Source of the DNA: Citricoccus sp. WCRC_4
GTDB lineage: Bacteria; Actinomycetota; Actinomycetes; Actinomycetales; Micrococcaceae
Assembly (NCBI GenBank): GCA_026645375.1
Contig: JAPFFX010000270.1
Location: 1-9,525 of the forward strand
Length of the DNA: 9,525 nucleotides
Direction: 5' to 3'
Each line of letters opens with the position of its first letter. Position 1 is the stretch's first letter. The translations under genes and the position numbers were made by a program. A model generated the notes under the pieces. It had not been told where the DNA came from. It ran no database searches and saw nothing but the letters and a program-made list of their open reading frames with translations. Shown here piece after piece: positions 1 to 6,742 of this stretch.

Positions 1-938
1 TGATCTCTCCCACCGGGGTGCAGGCCGTGCACCCCGACGGCGAGGTCGCCGTGGCGCAGGCCGCCCGGAATCGCGGCACGGCGATGGGGCTGAGCTCCTT
101 CGCGAGCAAGCCGATCGAGCAGGTGATCGCCACCAATCCGGACCTGTTCTTCCAGGTGTACTGGACCGGTTCGCGCGAGGACATGGTCCGGCGGCTCGAG
201 CGGGCCCGGCAGGCCGGGGCCAAGGGCCTGATCCTCACCACGGACTGGTCCTTCTCCGTGGGCCGCGACTGGGGCAGCCCGGAGATCCCCGAGCGGATCG
301 ACCTGCGCTCCGCGCTGCGCCTGGCGCCCTCGGTGATGACCAGGCCCCGGTGGCTGGCGTCCTTCCTCGCCAACGGCGGGATCCCGGACCTCACCGTGCC
401 CAACCTGGTCGATCCCGGCCAGCTCGGTCCCACGTTCTTCGGCGCCTACGGCGAATGGCTCCAGACGCACCCTCCCACGTGGCAGGACATCGAGTGGATC
501 ATCCGCGAGTGGGGCGGTCCGACCATGGTCAAGGGCGTGATGCAGGTCGAGGAGGCCCGGCGGGCGGTCGACGCCGGCGCCACCGCGATCTCGGTGTCCA
601 ACCACGGCGGCAACAACCTGGACAGCACCCCGGCCGCCATCCGCATGCTGCCGGCCATCGCCGACGCCGTCGGCGACGAGGTGGAGGTCCTCCTCGACGG
701 CGGGGTGCGCCGCGGTTCCGACGTGGTGAAGGCCGTGGCCCTCGGCGCCCGCGCCGTCATGATCGGCCGCGCCTATCTCTGGGGCCTGGCCGCCAACGGC
801 TCCTCCGGCGTGGAGAACGTCCTGGACCTGATGCGCTCGGGCATCGAGGCCTCCCTGACCGGCATGGGCGTCGGTTCCATCCACGACCTGGGCCCGGAGC
901 ACCTCGTGGTGCCGGACGACTTCGCCCTCTCGCTGTGA
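1..938 (+). CDS. mftD: MftD, premycofactocin synthase (FMN-dependent), 3' part
   Basis: This gene is cut by the window edge; the open frame runs from base 3 with no start visible, so about 311 residues of the C-terminal part are present. The family is the FMN-dependent L-lactate dehydrogenase/glycolate oxidase TIM barrel. MftD oxidatively deaminates the AHDP intermediate to premycofactocin, the redox-active cofactor core. The family signature S-N-H-G-G lies at about bases 597-611, with the active-site histidine at 603-605. It is followed by N-N-L-D instead of the R-Q-L-D of ordinary lactate oxidases, a change that from memory is typical of MftD. A D-G-G-V-R-R-G stretch and G-A-R-A-V-M-I-G-R near bases 700-770 form the FMN phosphate-binding region. 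The stop overlaps the GTG start of mftE (GTGA). Neighbouring mftE and mftF support MftD over a plain lactate dehydrogenase. Confidence 0.93.
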   Translation, partial: ISPTGVQAVHPDGEVAVAQAARNRGTAMGLSSFASKPIEQVIATNPDLFFQVYWTGSREDMVRRLERARQAGAKGLILTTDWSFSVGRDWGSPEIPERIDLRSALRLAPSVMTRPRWLASFLANGGIPDLTVPNLVDPGQLGPTFFGAYGEWLQTHPPTWQDIEWIIREWGGPTMVKGVMQVEEARRAVDAGATAISVSNHGGNNLDSTPAAIRMLPAIADAVGDEVEVLLDGGVRRGSDVVKAVALGARAVMIGRAYLWGLAANGSSGVENVLDLMRSGIEASLTGMGVGSIHDLGPEHLVVPDDFALSL

Positions 939-1684
939 CCACCACCCCCGCACCGGCGATGCCGTCGGCCGTGACGCCCACCGGGGCCGTCGGCCTCGAG
1001 GCGCGCACGTCCGCGGAGTCGGGCGGATCGCCGATGCTGCTGGTGCCGCTGGGATCGGTGGAGCAGCACGGCCCCCACCTGCCCCTCGGCACGGACAACG
1101 TGATCGCGGGGGAGGTCTGCCGGCGCATCGCCCCGCAGCTCGGACCGGGCTGGGTCCTGGGACCGCTCATCCCGTTCGGATGCAGCGGCGAGCACGAGGG
1201 CTTCGCCGGCACCGTGTCCATCGGGCAGGCCCAGCTCGTGGGCTACCTCGTGGAACTGGTGCGGTCCGCCACCCGCTGGACGCGGGGCGTCCGGTTCGTC
1301 ACGGGACACGGCGGGAACGTCCCCTCCCTCATCGAGGCGTGCGGACTGCTGGTGTCAGAGGGCCGGGACGCGGCGTGGACCGGCATGGAGCTGGCCGGCG
1401 CGGACGCCCATGCCGGGCACACCGAGACCTCGCTGATGCTGCGGCTGCGCCCGGGCCAGGTGCACCACCGGGCCCGTGAACGCGGCCGGACCGATCCGGT
1501 CAGGGACCTCATGCCCCGGCTGCGGGAGCACGGCGTCGCCGCGGTCTCCCCCAACGGGGTGCTCGGGGACCCGACCACGGCGACGGCGGCGGCCGGCGAC
1601 GATCTGTTCGACCGGTTGTGCTCGACGGTGCAGGAGCGGCTGGTGCAGGGCCGGGTGGGCCAGGGCGGGCGACTCGTGCGATGA
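935..1684 (+). CDS. mftE: MftE, mycofactocin precursor peptidase (creatininase family)
   Basis: This 249-residue protein belongs to the creatinine amidohydrolase family. In mycofactocin synthesis MftE cleaves the MftC-modified MftA peptide and releases the C-terminal cyclised Val-Tyr product (AHDP), the substrate of MftD. Likely metal ligands are visible: G-S-V-E-Q-H-G near the N-terminus (E43, H45), G-T-D-N (D54), G-H-G-G-N (H125), and D-A-H-A-G-H-T-E-T (D157, H159, H162, E164). The start chosen is GTG at 935, which overlaps the mftD stop by 4 bases. An open frame extends further upstream, but there it only shadows mftD. The first 30 or so residues are Pro/Ala/Thr-rich and probably flexible. 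The stop overlaps the mftF ATG (ATGA), so D, E and F are probably translationally coupled. Length is normal for the family. Confidence 0.92.
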   Translation: MTTTPAPAMPSAVTPTGAVGLEARTSAESGGSPMLLVPLGSVEQHGPHLPLGTDNVIAGEVCRRIAPQLGPGWVLGPLIPFGCSGEHEGFAGTVSIGQAQLVGYLVELVRSATRWTRGVRFVTGHGGNVPSLIEACGLLVSEGRDAAWTGMELAGADAHAGHTETSLMLRLRPGQVHHRARERGRTDPVRDLMPRLREHGVAAVSPNGVLGDPTTATAAAGDDLFDRLCSTVQERLVQGRVGQGGRLVR

Positions 1685-3144
1685 CCGTGTCCGCGCCCTC
1701 CGAGACCCCCCTGCCGGAGGGGTTCCGCGTGCGCCTGACCGCGCGGCACCACCGTCACGGCGTCCTGGAATCGGTCCTCCGGCCCGCCGTGGCCAGGATG
1801 AACCCCTCCGTGCATGCGCTGCTGGAGGGTGGCTCGGTGCGCGTGGGCGGGGACGTCGGCACCGGGATCGTGCGCCGACTGATGGAACTGGACATGGCCG
1901 TGCCCTGGCCGGATCGGCGCACCGCGGCACCGGACCTGGACGACCTCACGGTCGTGGTCCCCGTGAGGGACCGCGCGGCCGGGCTGGACCGACTGCTCCG
2001 CGCCCTGGCACCCCGGTCCCGTGACGGCCGGGCCGCCCCGGGTCCCCGCGTGCTGGTGGTCGACGACGCCTCCGCGGACCCGCGGTCGATCGACCGGATC
2101 GTCCGGGCCCACGGCGCCCGCCTGCTGCGGCTGCCGGTCAACCGGGGGCCGGCCGGCGCCCGCACGGCCGGGATCGCCACGGTGTCCACCCCCTACGTGG
2201 CACTGGTGGACTCCGACGTGACCCTCGGACCCGAGGATCTCGTCCGGCTGCTCTCCGAGCTCGCGGACCCGCTGGTGGCCGCCGTCGCACCCCGGGTCCG
2301 CGCGCGCTCCACGCCGGCAGCCCATCCCGTGGTCCGCTACGACCAGAGGTGGGGCGCCCTGGACCTCGGAACGGTGCCCGGCCTCGTCGGGCCGGGCCGC
2401 CGGGTCTCCTACGTCCCCACCGCCTGCTGGGTGGCCCGGACGGAGGTCCTCCGGGGCGGATTCGACGAGACCCTGCGCGTCGGCGAGGACGTCGACCTGG
2501 CCTGGCGGCTGGTGGACCGGGGCTGGTGGGTCCGCTACGTCCCGGAGGTCGTGGTGCGGCACGCGAGCCGACCCGACCTGCGCGCCTGGTGCCGCCAGCA
2601 CGCCGGCTACGGCGAGAGCTCCGGCCCCCTCGCCCGGCGGCACGGTCGTCACCTGGCCCCGGCCCGGTACACGGTGAGCGGCCTGCTGGTCGCCGCCTGC
2701 CTGGTCGCCCCCGCGGGATGGGCCACCGCCATCCCTCCGGGCGTGCTCGCCGTGACCGCCCTCCGGTTGCACGGCCGCCTCGGGCCGCTGGGCCTGCCGC
2801 CGCGGTCCGTGCTGCGCCTGGCCGCGGCCGGGCTCCGGGCCAACCTGGAGCAGAGCTCGGCGCTGGTGGCCCGCTACTGGTTCTGGCCCCTGGTCCTGGC
2901 AGCACCGTCCTCGCGCCGGGTGCGGCGCCTCCTGGTGCGTGGCATCGCCGTGGACCTGGCCCTGCGCCTGCGCCGTCCGGCCGACCTGCCCCTGCTGGCC
3001 CTGCGGGCGGGTGAGAACGCCGCCTTCGCCTGGGGGACGGTGCGCGGCCTGGCCCGCGGCGGATCGGTCAGGGCGGTGCTGCCGGTCCTCGTCGGCAGCC
3101 GCGCCGGCCCTCGGGGGTCCTCGGGACGGAGACGGCCGGCCTGA
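1681..3144 (+). CDS. mftF: MftF, mycofactocin glycosyltransferase (GT2 family)
   Basis: This 487-residue glycosyltransferase of family 2 attaches glucose units to (pre)mycofactocin, producing the oligoglycosylated cofactor. The N-terminal 80 residues are a mycofactocin-specific segment. The GT-A core starts near residue 90 (T-V-V-V-P-V-R-D) and has V-D-D-A-S (D128, D129) for the nucleotide sugar, D-S-D (D177, D179) as metal-binding motif, and G-E-D-V-D-L-A-W (E269, D270) as the catalytic acid region. A hydrophobic stretch at about residues 329-362 and a shorter one around 397-408 suggest membrane association of the C-terminal half. ATG at 1681 was chosen because it overlaps the mftE stop by 4 bases; the open frame upstream only shadows mftE. 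The C-terminal tail is Arg/Gly/Pro-rich. It is the last mft gene here; no mftG-like GMC oxidoreductase follows it in the window. Confidence 0.92.
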   Translation: MTVSAPSETPLPEGFRVRLTARHHRHGVLESVLRPAVARMNPSVHALLEGGSVRVGGDVGTGIVRRLMELDMAVPWPDRRTAAPDLDDLTVVVPVRDRAAGLDRLLRALAPRSRDGRAAPGPRVLVVDDASADPRSIDRIVRAHGARLLRLPVNRGPAGARTAGIATVSTPYVALVDSDVTLGPEDLVRLLSELADPLVAAVAPRVRARSTPAAHPVVRYDQRWGALDLGTVPGLVGPGRRVSYVPTACWVARTEVLRGGFDETLRVGEDVDLAWRLVDRGWWVRYVPEVVVRHASRPDLRAWCRQHAGYGESSGPLARRHGRHLAPARYTVSGLLVAACLVAPAGWATAIPPGVLAVTALRLHGRLGPLGLPPRSVLRLAAAGLRANLEQSSALVARYWFWPLVLAAPSSRRVRRLLVRGIAVDLALRLRRPADLPLLALRAGENAAFAWGTVRGLARGGSVRAVLPVLVGSRAGPRGSSGRRRPA

Positions 3145-3150
3145 CAGAAG

Positions 3151-3168
3151 TACCTATCAAGATAGTTA
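3151..3168. promoter_or_regulatory. Operator palindrome upstream of the iclR-type gene
   Basis: The sequence TACCTATCAAGATAGTTA is an 18-bp inverted repeat in which 7 of 8 base pairs match around a central AA. It ends 41 bases before the ATG of the IclR-type gene, in an AT-rich pocket (3145-3185) that contrasts with the surrounding DNA. A closely related palindrome (14 of 18 bases) lies upstream of the LigM-like gene at 5569-5586. It could sit between a weak -35 (CTGACA, 3141-3146) and a -10 near 3164, or over the -35 of a -10 at 3178-3183 (TACGAT). It is read as an autoregulatory IclR operator; binding is inferred, not shown. Confidence 0.6.
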
Positions 3169-3209
3169 TTCGTTGAATACGATGATGTGATGGTGGACAC
3201 GGTGAGATC

Positions 3210-3986
3210 ATGACCTCTGCGGTATCCGAAAAGATGACAGCGGCCGGCCGCGTCCTGGCGATCCTCGACGCCTTCTCCGACCGCAACGACAGCCTCACCC
3301 TCAGTGAGATCTCCCGCCTGGCGGGGTTGACGCTGCCGACGGCCCACCGCCTGGTCGGCGAACTCACCGACTGGGGCGCGCTGGAACGGCAGGCCAGCGG
3401 CCAGTACACGGTGGGCCTGAAGATCCTGGAGCTCGGCTCCCTCGCCCAGCACCGCCTGGCGCTGAAGTCGGCCGCGTATCCCTACCTCCACGGCCTGCAC
3501 CACGCGACCCGCGCGAACGTCCACCTGTCCGTGTCCGTCGGGCACGACGTCCTCTACCTCGAGTCGCTCAAGGCACCCGGCGGAGCGGACGTGGACAGCC
3601 GCTTCGGGGGCCGGTGGCCGCGCCACGCCACCGCGACCGGGCGGGTCCTGATGGCGGCCGCCGACCCCTACGAGCAGGACCTCGCCCTCGACCGGCCCCT
3701 GGAGTCCTACTCGCCGTTCACCGTCACGGATCAGCACGAACTGCGCCAGTTGCTGGCCGAGATCCGGCAGCGTGGGGTCGCCGTCGCCTACGACCAGATC
3801 GCCACGGGCGTGATGGCCGTCGCGGCACCGATCGTCGACGCCCACGGCAAGGTCGTCGCGGCCGCCGGCATCACCGTGCAGAAGGACCGGTTCACCTCCC
3901 ACCAGCTGATCCCCCCGGTCACCACGACGGCCCGCAACATCTCCCGCGAGCTCGCGCGCCTGGCGTACTGCGCCGCCTGCGGGTGA
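3210..3986 (+). CDS. IclR-family transcriptional regulator
   Basis: The product is 258 residues, the usual length for IclR-family regulators. The N-terminal winged helix-turn-helix covers about residues 10-70 (L-S-E-I-S-R-L-A-G-L, then a recognition helix around T-A-H-R-L-V-G-E-L, residues 44-52). The C-terminal effector-binding domain follows from about residue 80 to 250 and includes the family-typical H-A-T-A-T-G-R-V-L and G-V-A-V-A-Y-D segments. IclR proteins often control aromatic or C1 catabolism and frequently regulate themselves. ATG 3210 was chosen with a weak GGTGA 4 bases ahead; ATG 3234 is a possible alternative. It is separated from mftF by 65 bases and points towards the convergent LigM-like gene. 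Matching palindromes upstream of both genes make that gene its most likely target. The ligand is unknown. The protein ends with a C-A-A-C pair of cysteines of unknown meaning. Confidence 0.9.
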   Translation: MTSAVSEKMTAAGRVLAILDAFSDRNDSLTLSEISRLAGLTLPTAHRLVGELTDWGALERQASGQYTVGLKILELGSLAQHRLALKSAAYPYLHGLHHATRANVHLSVSVGHDVLYLESLKAPGGADVDSRFGGRWPRHATATGRVLMAAADPYEQDLALDRPLESYSPFTVTDQHELRQLLAEIRQRGVAVAYDQIATGVMAVAAPIVDAHGKVVAAAGITVQKDRFTSHQLIPPVTTTARNISRELARLAYCAACG

Positions 3987-4019
3987 GTCCGGGCCCGGCC
4001 CGGGGCCCCGGGCCCTCAC
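3983..4019 (+). terminator. Hairpin at the end of the iclR-type gene
   Basis: An inverted repeat pairs GGGCCCGG (3991-3998) with CCGGGCCC (4008-4015). An outer GTGAG/CTCAC pair (3983-3987 with 4015-4019) can form instead of the outermost bases of the stem. It begins on the TGA stop of the iclR-type gene. There is no T tract, as is common for terminators in very GC-rich actinobacteria. The stretch is so rich in G and C that alternative foldings are possible, so the call is modest. Confidence 0.45.
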
Positions 4020-4038
4020 GCCCGGGGCGCGGCAGACG

Positions 4039-4079
4039 CACGGCGGCCCCACGACCGGAGGGGTCGCGGGGCCGCCGTG
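4039..4079 (-). terminator. Strong hairpin terminator of the LigM-like gene
   Basis: CACGGCGGCCCCACGACC (4039-4056) pairs with GGTCGCGGGGCCGCCGTG (4062-4079), matching at 17 of 18 positions around a 5-base loop. The one odd position is an A-C mismatch in + strand RNA but a G-U wobble in - strand RNA, so the stem is fully paired only in the transcript of the LigM-like gene, whose stop lies 25 bases away. It probably also limits read-through from the convergent iclR-type gene. No T tract follows. Confidence 0.7.
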
Positions 4080-4104
4080 GACCTGCCTCGGGGGCGGGCG
4101 CCGG

Positions 4105-5517
4105 TCAGACGGCCCCCACCTTGCGCCAGGATCCCTCGTAGTTCTCACGGACCTCGGAGGAGTAGGGCACCGGGGAGACGGTCACGTTGACCTCGATCTG
4201 CCGGTGACGCTCCACGGTGGTCTTGCCGGAGCCGCCGTCGGGCTCACCCCACACGACCTTCAGCCGGTCCCCGACCTGCACGTCCGGGTCCACCACCGCG
4301 AGGGAGAGCGCGGTGCGCTCGTTGAACGAGTAACCGGTGAACATGGACAGCCCCACGACCCTGCCGGACTCATCCACCACGGAGTCGAAGTTGGACGAAC
4401 CGTAGTTGGCGTTGGGCAGGTCGAAGAACTTGTAGGGCAGCTCGCCCTTGCCGTACATCGAGGCGTGGATGCGGGCCATGTCCTCGTCGTCCCACGCCAG
4501 GGTGACCTTGTGGCGCTGGGCGGACTGGTCCATCTGCTCCAGGGCCTCACGCCCGATGAAGTCGTGGTCGTACTTGATGAAGTTGCCGTAGCCCAGCTCG
4601 AACGGGGTGGTGTAGTAGTCCTCGATGTCCTGGGAGACGAAGGAACCGGCGATCGTGTTCATCGCCTCATAGGAGTCCGCGCCCAGCCACTTCCGGTACT
4701 CGGCGAGCATGCCGTCCCCTGAGTAGATGGCGGGCAGTGGGGACGGGATCCAGCCGGACTCCAGCGTGTTGGAGGAGTAGGCACGGGCGCCGACGGCGGT
4801 GAGGCCGAACTCCTCGCCGGCCTCCATGAACACCTCGCGGACGCGGTCGTAGTCCTCGTAGGGGCCCCACAGCTCCAGCCCCGGGGCGCCGGCCATGCCG
4901 TGGCGCAGCGTGTGCACCTGCGCCCCACCGACGTTCATGGAGCTCATGTGGAAGAACTTCAGCTGCTCGACGGGTCCGCCGTTGACCTTCTCGATCACGT
5001 CCCATGCACGGGGGCCCTGGATCTGCAGGCGCCAGAACTCGCGGGTGACGGCCTTGCCCATCGGGCGGGACGGCGAGCGCCGGTCCACGGTGAGCTCGAC
5101 GTCGTAGTCGCCGGTCTCGGCGTGGAAGGTGATCCAGTCCGTGACCGGGGCGCGGCCCACGTAGGTGTACTGGTCCTGCTCGTCGTGGAACAGGATGCCG
5201 TCGCCGATGACGTGGCCGGCCGGGGTGACCGGGACGATCTGCTTGGCCCGGTTGACCGGGAAGTTCTCCAGCGAGTTGATGGCCACCGTGGACAGCAGCC
5301 GGTGGGCGTCCTTACCCCGGATGATCAGGTTGTCCATGTGGTGGGTCTGGTCGAACATGACGGCGGAGTCGCGCCAGGCGCCGACCTCGTCGCGCCAGTT
5401 GGTGAACTCCGGGGCCACCACGGGGTAGATGTACGCACCGGTCTTCGCGTTACGCATGTGGTCCACGGGGCCTCCCGCGGCATCCAGCACGTCCTGCAGG
5501 GTCTTCTTCTCGGCCAT
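4105..5517 (-). CDS. ligM: LigM-like tetrahydrofolate-dependent aryl O-demethylase (GcvT family)
   Basis: This 470-residue protein has the GcvT/aminomethyltransferase fold, but its length and sequence resemble LigM, the Sphingobium vanillate/3-O-methylgallate O-demethylase of about 471 residues. LigM-type enzymes move the methyl of an aryl methyl ether to tetrahydrofolate, giving 5-methyl-THF and a phenol. From memory of the LigM structure, the active-site residues occur here at the same numbers: Y29 and Y31 (G-A-Y-I-Y-P), Q57 and H60 (F-D-Q-T-H-H-M), R122 (V-G-R-A-P) and the catalytic Y247 (A-R-A-Y). The C-terminal GcvT beta-barrel covers about residues 370-465. AGGAG lies 6 bases before ATG 5517. 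No GcvP or GcvH genes are nearby, arguing against glycine cleavage. DmdA-type DMSP demethylases are shorter and less similar. The family call is firm; the exact substrate is inference. It is monocistronic, with a promoter and palindrome just upstream. Confidence 0.82.
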   Translation of the reverse strand: MAEKKTLQDVLDAAGGPVDHMRNAKTGAYIYPVVAPEFTNWRDEVGAWRDSAVMFDQTHHMDNLIIRGKDAHRLLSTVAINSLENFPVNRAKQIVPVTPAGHVIGDGILFHDEQDQYTYVGRAPVTDWITFHAETGDYDVELTVDRRSPSRPMGKAVTREFWRLQIQGPRAWDVIEKVNGGPVEQLKFFHMSSMNVGGAQVHTLRHGMAGAPGLELWGPYEDYDRVREVFMEAGEEFGLTAVGARAYSSNTLESGWIPSPLPAIYSGDGMLAEYRKWLGADSYEAMNTIAGSFVSQDIEDYYTTPFELGYGNFIKYDHDFIGREALEQMDQSAQRHKVTLAWDDEDMARIHASMYGKGELPYKFFDLPNANYGSSNFDSVVDESGRVVGLSMFTGYSFNERTALSLAVVDPDVQVGDRLKVVWGEPDGGSGKTTVERHRQIEVNVTVSPVPYSSEVRENYEGSWRKVGAV

Positions 5518-5568
5518 GAAAGTCTCCTCGCGTCTTCCGGCCGACGGCGACGATCGCCCGGCCGCTAA

Positions 5569-5586
5569 TACCTCTCAGCATAGGTA
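5569..5586. promoter_or_regulatory. Operator palindrome upstream of the LigM-like gene
   Basis: TACCTCTCAGCATAGGTA is an imperfect inverted repeat (6 of 8 pairs), extended outward by AA on the left and TT on the right, so that AATACCT and AGGTATT form perfect 7-base outer arms. It ends 51 bases before the ATG of the LigM-like gene. It shares 14 of 18 bases with the palindrome upstream of the iclR-type gene (3151-3168), giving a half-site near TACCTATS. It covers the predicted -10 element, which would suit repression. Recognition by the local IclR protein is inferred. Confidence 0.6.
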
Positions 5587-5606
5587 TTGACCTGTGATCC
5601 AGGCAA
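5577..5606 (-). promoter_or_regulatory. Predicted promoter of the LigM-like gene
   Basis: On the - strand TTGCCT (5606-5601) is followed after 18 bases by TATGCT (5582-5577), a plausible actinobacterial -35/-10 pair. It would place the transcription start about 50 bases ahead of the gene. The -10 lies inside the palindrome at 5569-5586. A TTGACG at 5619-5614 is an alternative -35 without a good partner. Read by eye only. Confidence 0.4.
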
Positions 5607-5626
5607 CAATTCCGTCAACAATCCCG
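5604..5626. repeat. Tandem 11-base direct repeat upstream of the LigM-like promoter
   Basis: CAACAATTCCG (5604-5614) and CAACAATCCCG (5616-5626) match at 10 of 11 bases and are offset by 12 bases, roughly one helical turn. They lie at and just upstream of the predicted -35 of the LigM-like gene, about 18 bases from the palindrome. They could be an activator site or chance; nothing else in the window carries a clear copy. Confidence 0.4.
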
Positions 5627-5667
5627 GACCGGTCCACCGCACCCGTCGCCTCCTCCCGAACTGCGGC

Positions 5668-6567
5668 TCACGGGGTCAGGGACTCCCGCAACGCAACCAT
5701 GTCGAGCTTCCCGGTCGGACCACGCTCGAGCCGTTCCCGCCATCGCAGCCGGCGCGGTTTCTTGTATCCCGCCAGGCGGTGCCCCCCGAACTCCAGCAAG
5801 CCCGCTTCCGTCACCGATGCCCCCGCTCGAGCGCCACCACGGCCACCACCTGCTCTCCCCACCGTCCGTGCGGCACGCCGAGAACCACCGCGTCCGTGAC
5901 CGAGGGATGCTCCAGCAGCACCTGCTCGACCTCCGCGGGATACACCTTCTCGCCGCCGGTGTTGACCACCGAGCTGCCCCGCCCCAGCAGGTCGATGTAC
6001 CGGTCCGCCCGGACCCGGGCGTAGTCCCCGGGGCTCACGTGCCGCACCCCGCGCAGGACCGGATAGGTACGGGCCGTACGCTCCGGGTCGTTGAGGTATC
6101 CCCTCGGCAGCGCGCCGCGGAAGGCCAGTACCCCGATCGCACCGGGACGGTCCAGGACCTCCTGCTGATGCTCGTCCAGGCCTGGCTCCGGGTAGATCAC
6201 CACGGGGCCAACCAGGGCCAGCGTGTCCATGGCGCTGAACAACGCGGTGGCGTGGATGGACGGCGCCAGGGGCAGGGTGATGATCCTCGGCCGGGGCGGC
6301 GTCGAGCAACTGGCCGAAGGGCACAGTGCCGGCCCCTCCCGTCTCACCGCCGGCACCGGCCTCGACGAGCAGTCCTGGCCCGTCGACGGGACCGATCCGG
6401 GCCACCGCGGCCAGGGCCACGTCCCGTGCCCGCAGCGCGCTCGCGACGGCACGCGCCTGCCGGTCGAACTCCCCGTAGGCCAGCGACCGCCCGCCCTCAC
6501 GCACCGCGACGTCTCCGGGCCTCCGCTCGGCGATTCGCGTCCACAGGACCGCGTAGTTCTCATGCAA
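5668..6567 (-). pseudogene. Decayed AMP-dependent acyl-CoA synthetase
   Basis: This is the remnant of an adenylate-forming acyl-CoA synthetase. An N-terminal piece (M-H-E-N-Y-A-V-L-W onwards, TTG start at 6567 with a good AGGAG/GGAGG ahead) reads in one frame to about 6300. The middle then continues in another frame, with A-P-S-I-H-A-T-A-L-F and N-T-G-G-E-K-V-Y-P-A-E-V-E (the A8-type hinge region), to about 5815. The C-terminal end, G-Y-K-K-P-R-R and G-P-T-G-K-L-D with the A10 lysine, is back in the first frame and stops at 5668. So there are at least two frameshifts. Internal parts are also lost: the T-G-G-T-T-G-x-P-K-G phosphate-binding loop is absent, and only about 300 codons remain against roughly 500-540 normally. 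It cannot make an active enzyme. FadD3- or FadD-like acyl-CoA ligases are the nearest relatives by motif; the original substrate is unknown. Confidence 0.85.
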
Positions 6568-6674
6568 GGGGCGCCCTCCATCTCCTGACCTGGGTCACCT
6601 GGAGTCTGGGCGTGCCCATGGGGGGCGTCAACGCTCCTTCCGCCGGCCGGACGGGGACGCGCCCGGCACGGACA

Positions 6675-6715
6675 GGGAGGGCGTGCCCGGAGGTTGTCCC
6701 CGGGCACGCCCTCCC
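6675..6715 (-). terminator. Perfect 16-bp hairpin terminator after sdaA
   Basis: GGGAGGGCGTGCCCGG (6675-6690) and CCGGGCACGCCCTCCC (6700-6715) are perfect reverse complements around a 9-base loop. The hairpin begins 27 bases after the sdaA stop and should end the sox-sda transcript. There is no T tract. The rest of the gap 6568-6742 shows nothing beyond the ribosome binding site of the decayed acyl-CoA synthetase. Confidence 0.75.
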
Positions 6716-6742
6716 GCCATGACCTGCGTCAGGCCGTTCGTC

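Noticed and set aside
1..938. L-lactate dehydrogenase as the identity of the first gene
   Set aside because: The fold is the same, but the N-N-L-D following the active-site S-N-H-G-G and the adjoining mftE and mftF fit MftD.
1243..2772. 509-codon open frame on the - strand across mftE and mftF
   Set aside because: Low-complexity Gly/His/Arg-rich translation with no motif; both + strand genes under it are clearly recognisable.
2874..4148. 424-codon open frame on the - strand across mftF and the iclR-type gene
   Set aside because: It crosses two convincing + strand genes and the AT-rich promoter region, and its translation has no domain; it is a product of high GC content.
4105..5517. Glycine cleavage T-protein or DMSP demethylase as the identity of the 470-residue protein
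   Set aside because: It is about 100 residues longer than GcvT or DmdA, has no gcvH or gcvP beside it, and keeps LigM-type residues including Y247.
6063..6069. ATAGGTA, a half-site like those of the operators
   Set aside because: It lies inside the pseudogene, has no matching second arm and is not near a start; likely chance.
5811..6707. 298-codon - strand frame taken as an intact acyl-CoA synthetase
   Set aside because: Only its middle and end resemble the family. Its first 130 or so residues are out-of-frame translation, while the true N- and C-termini are in another frame, so it is part of the pseudogene.
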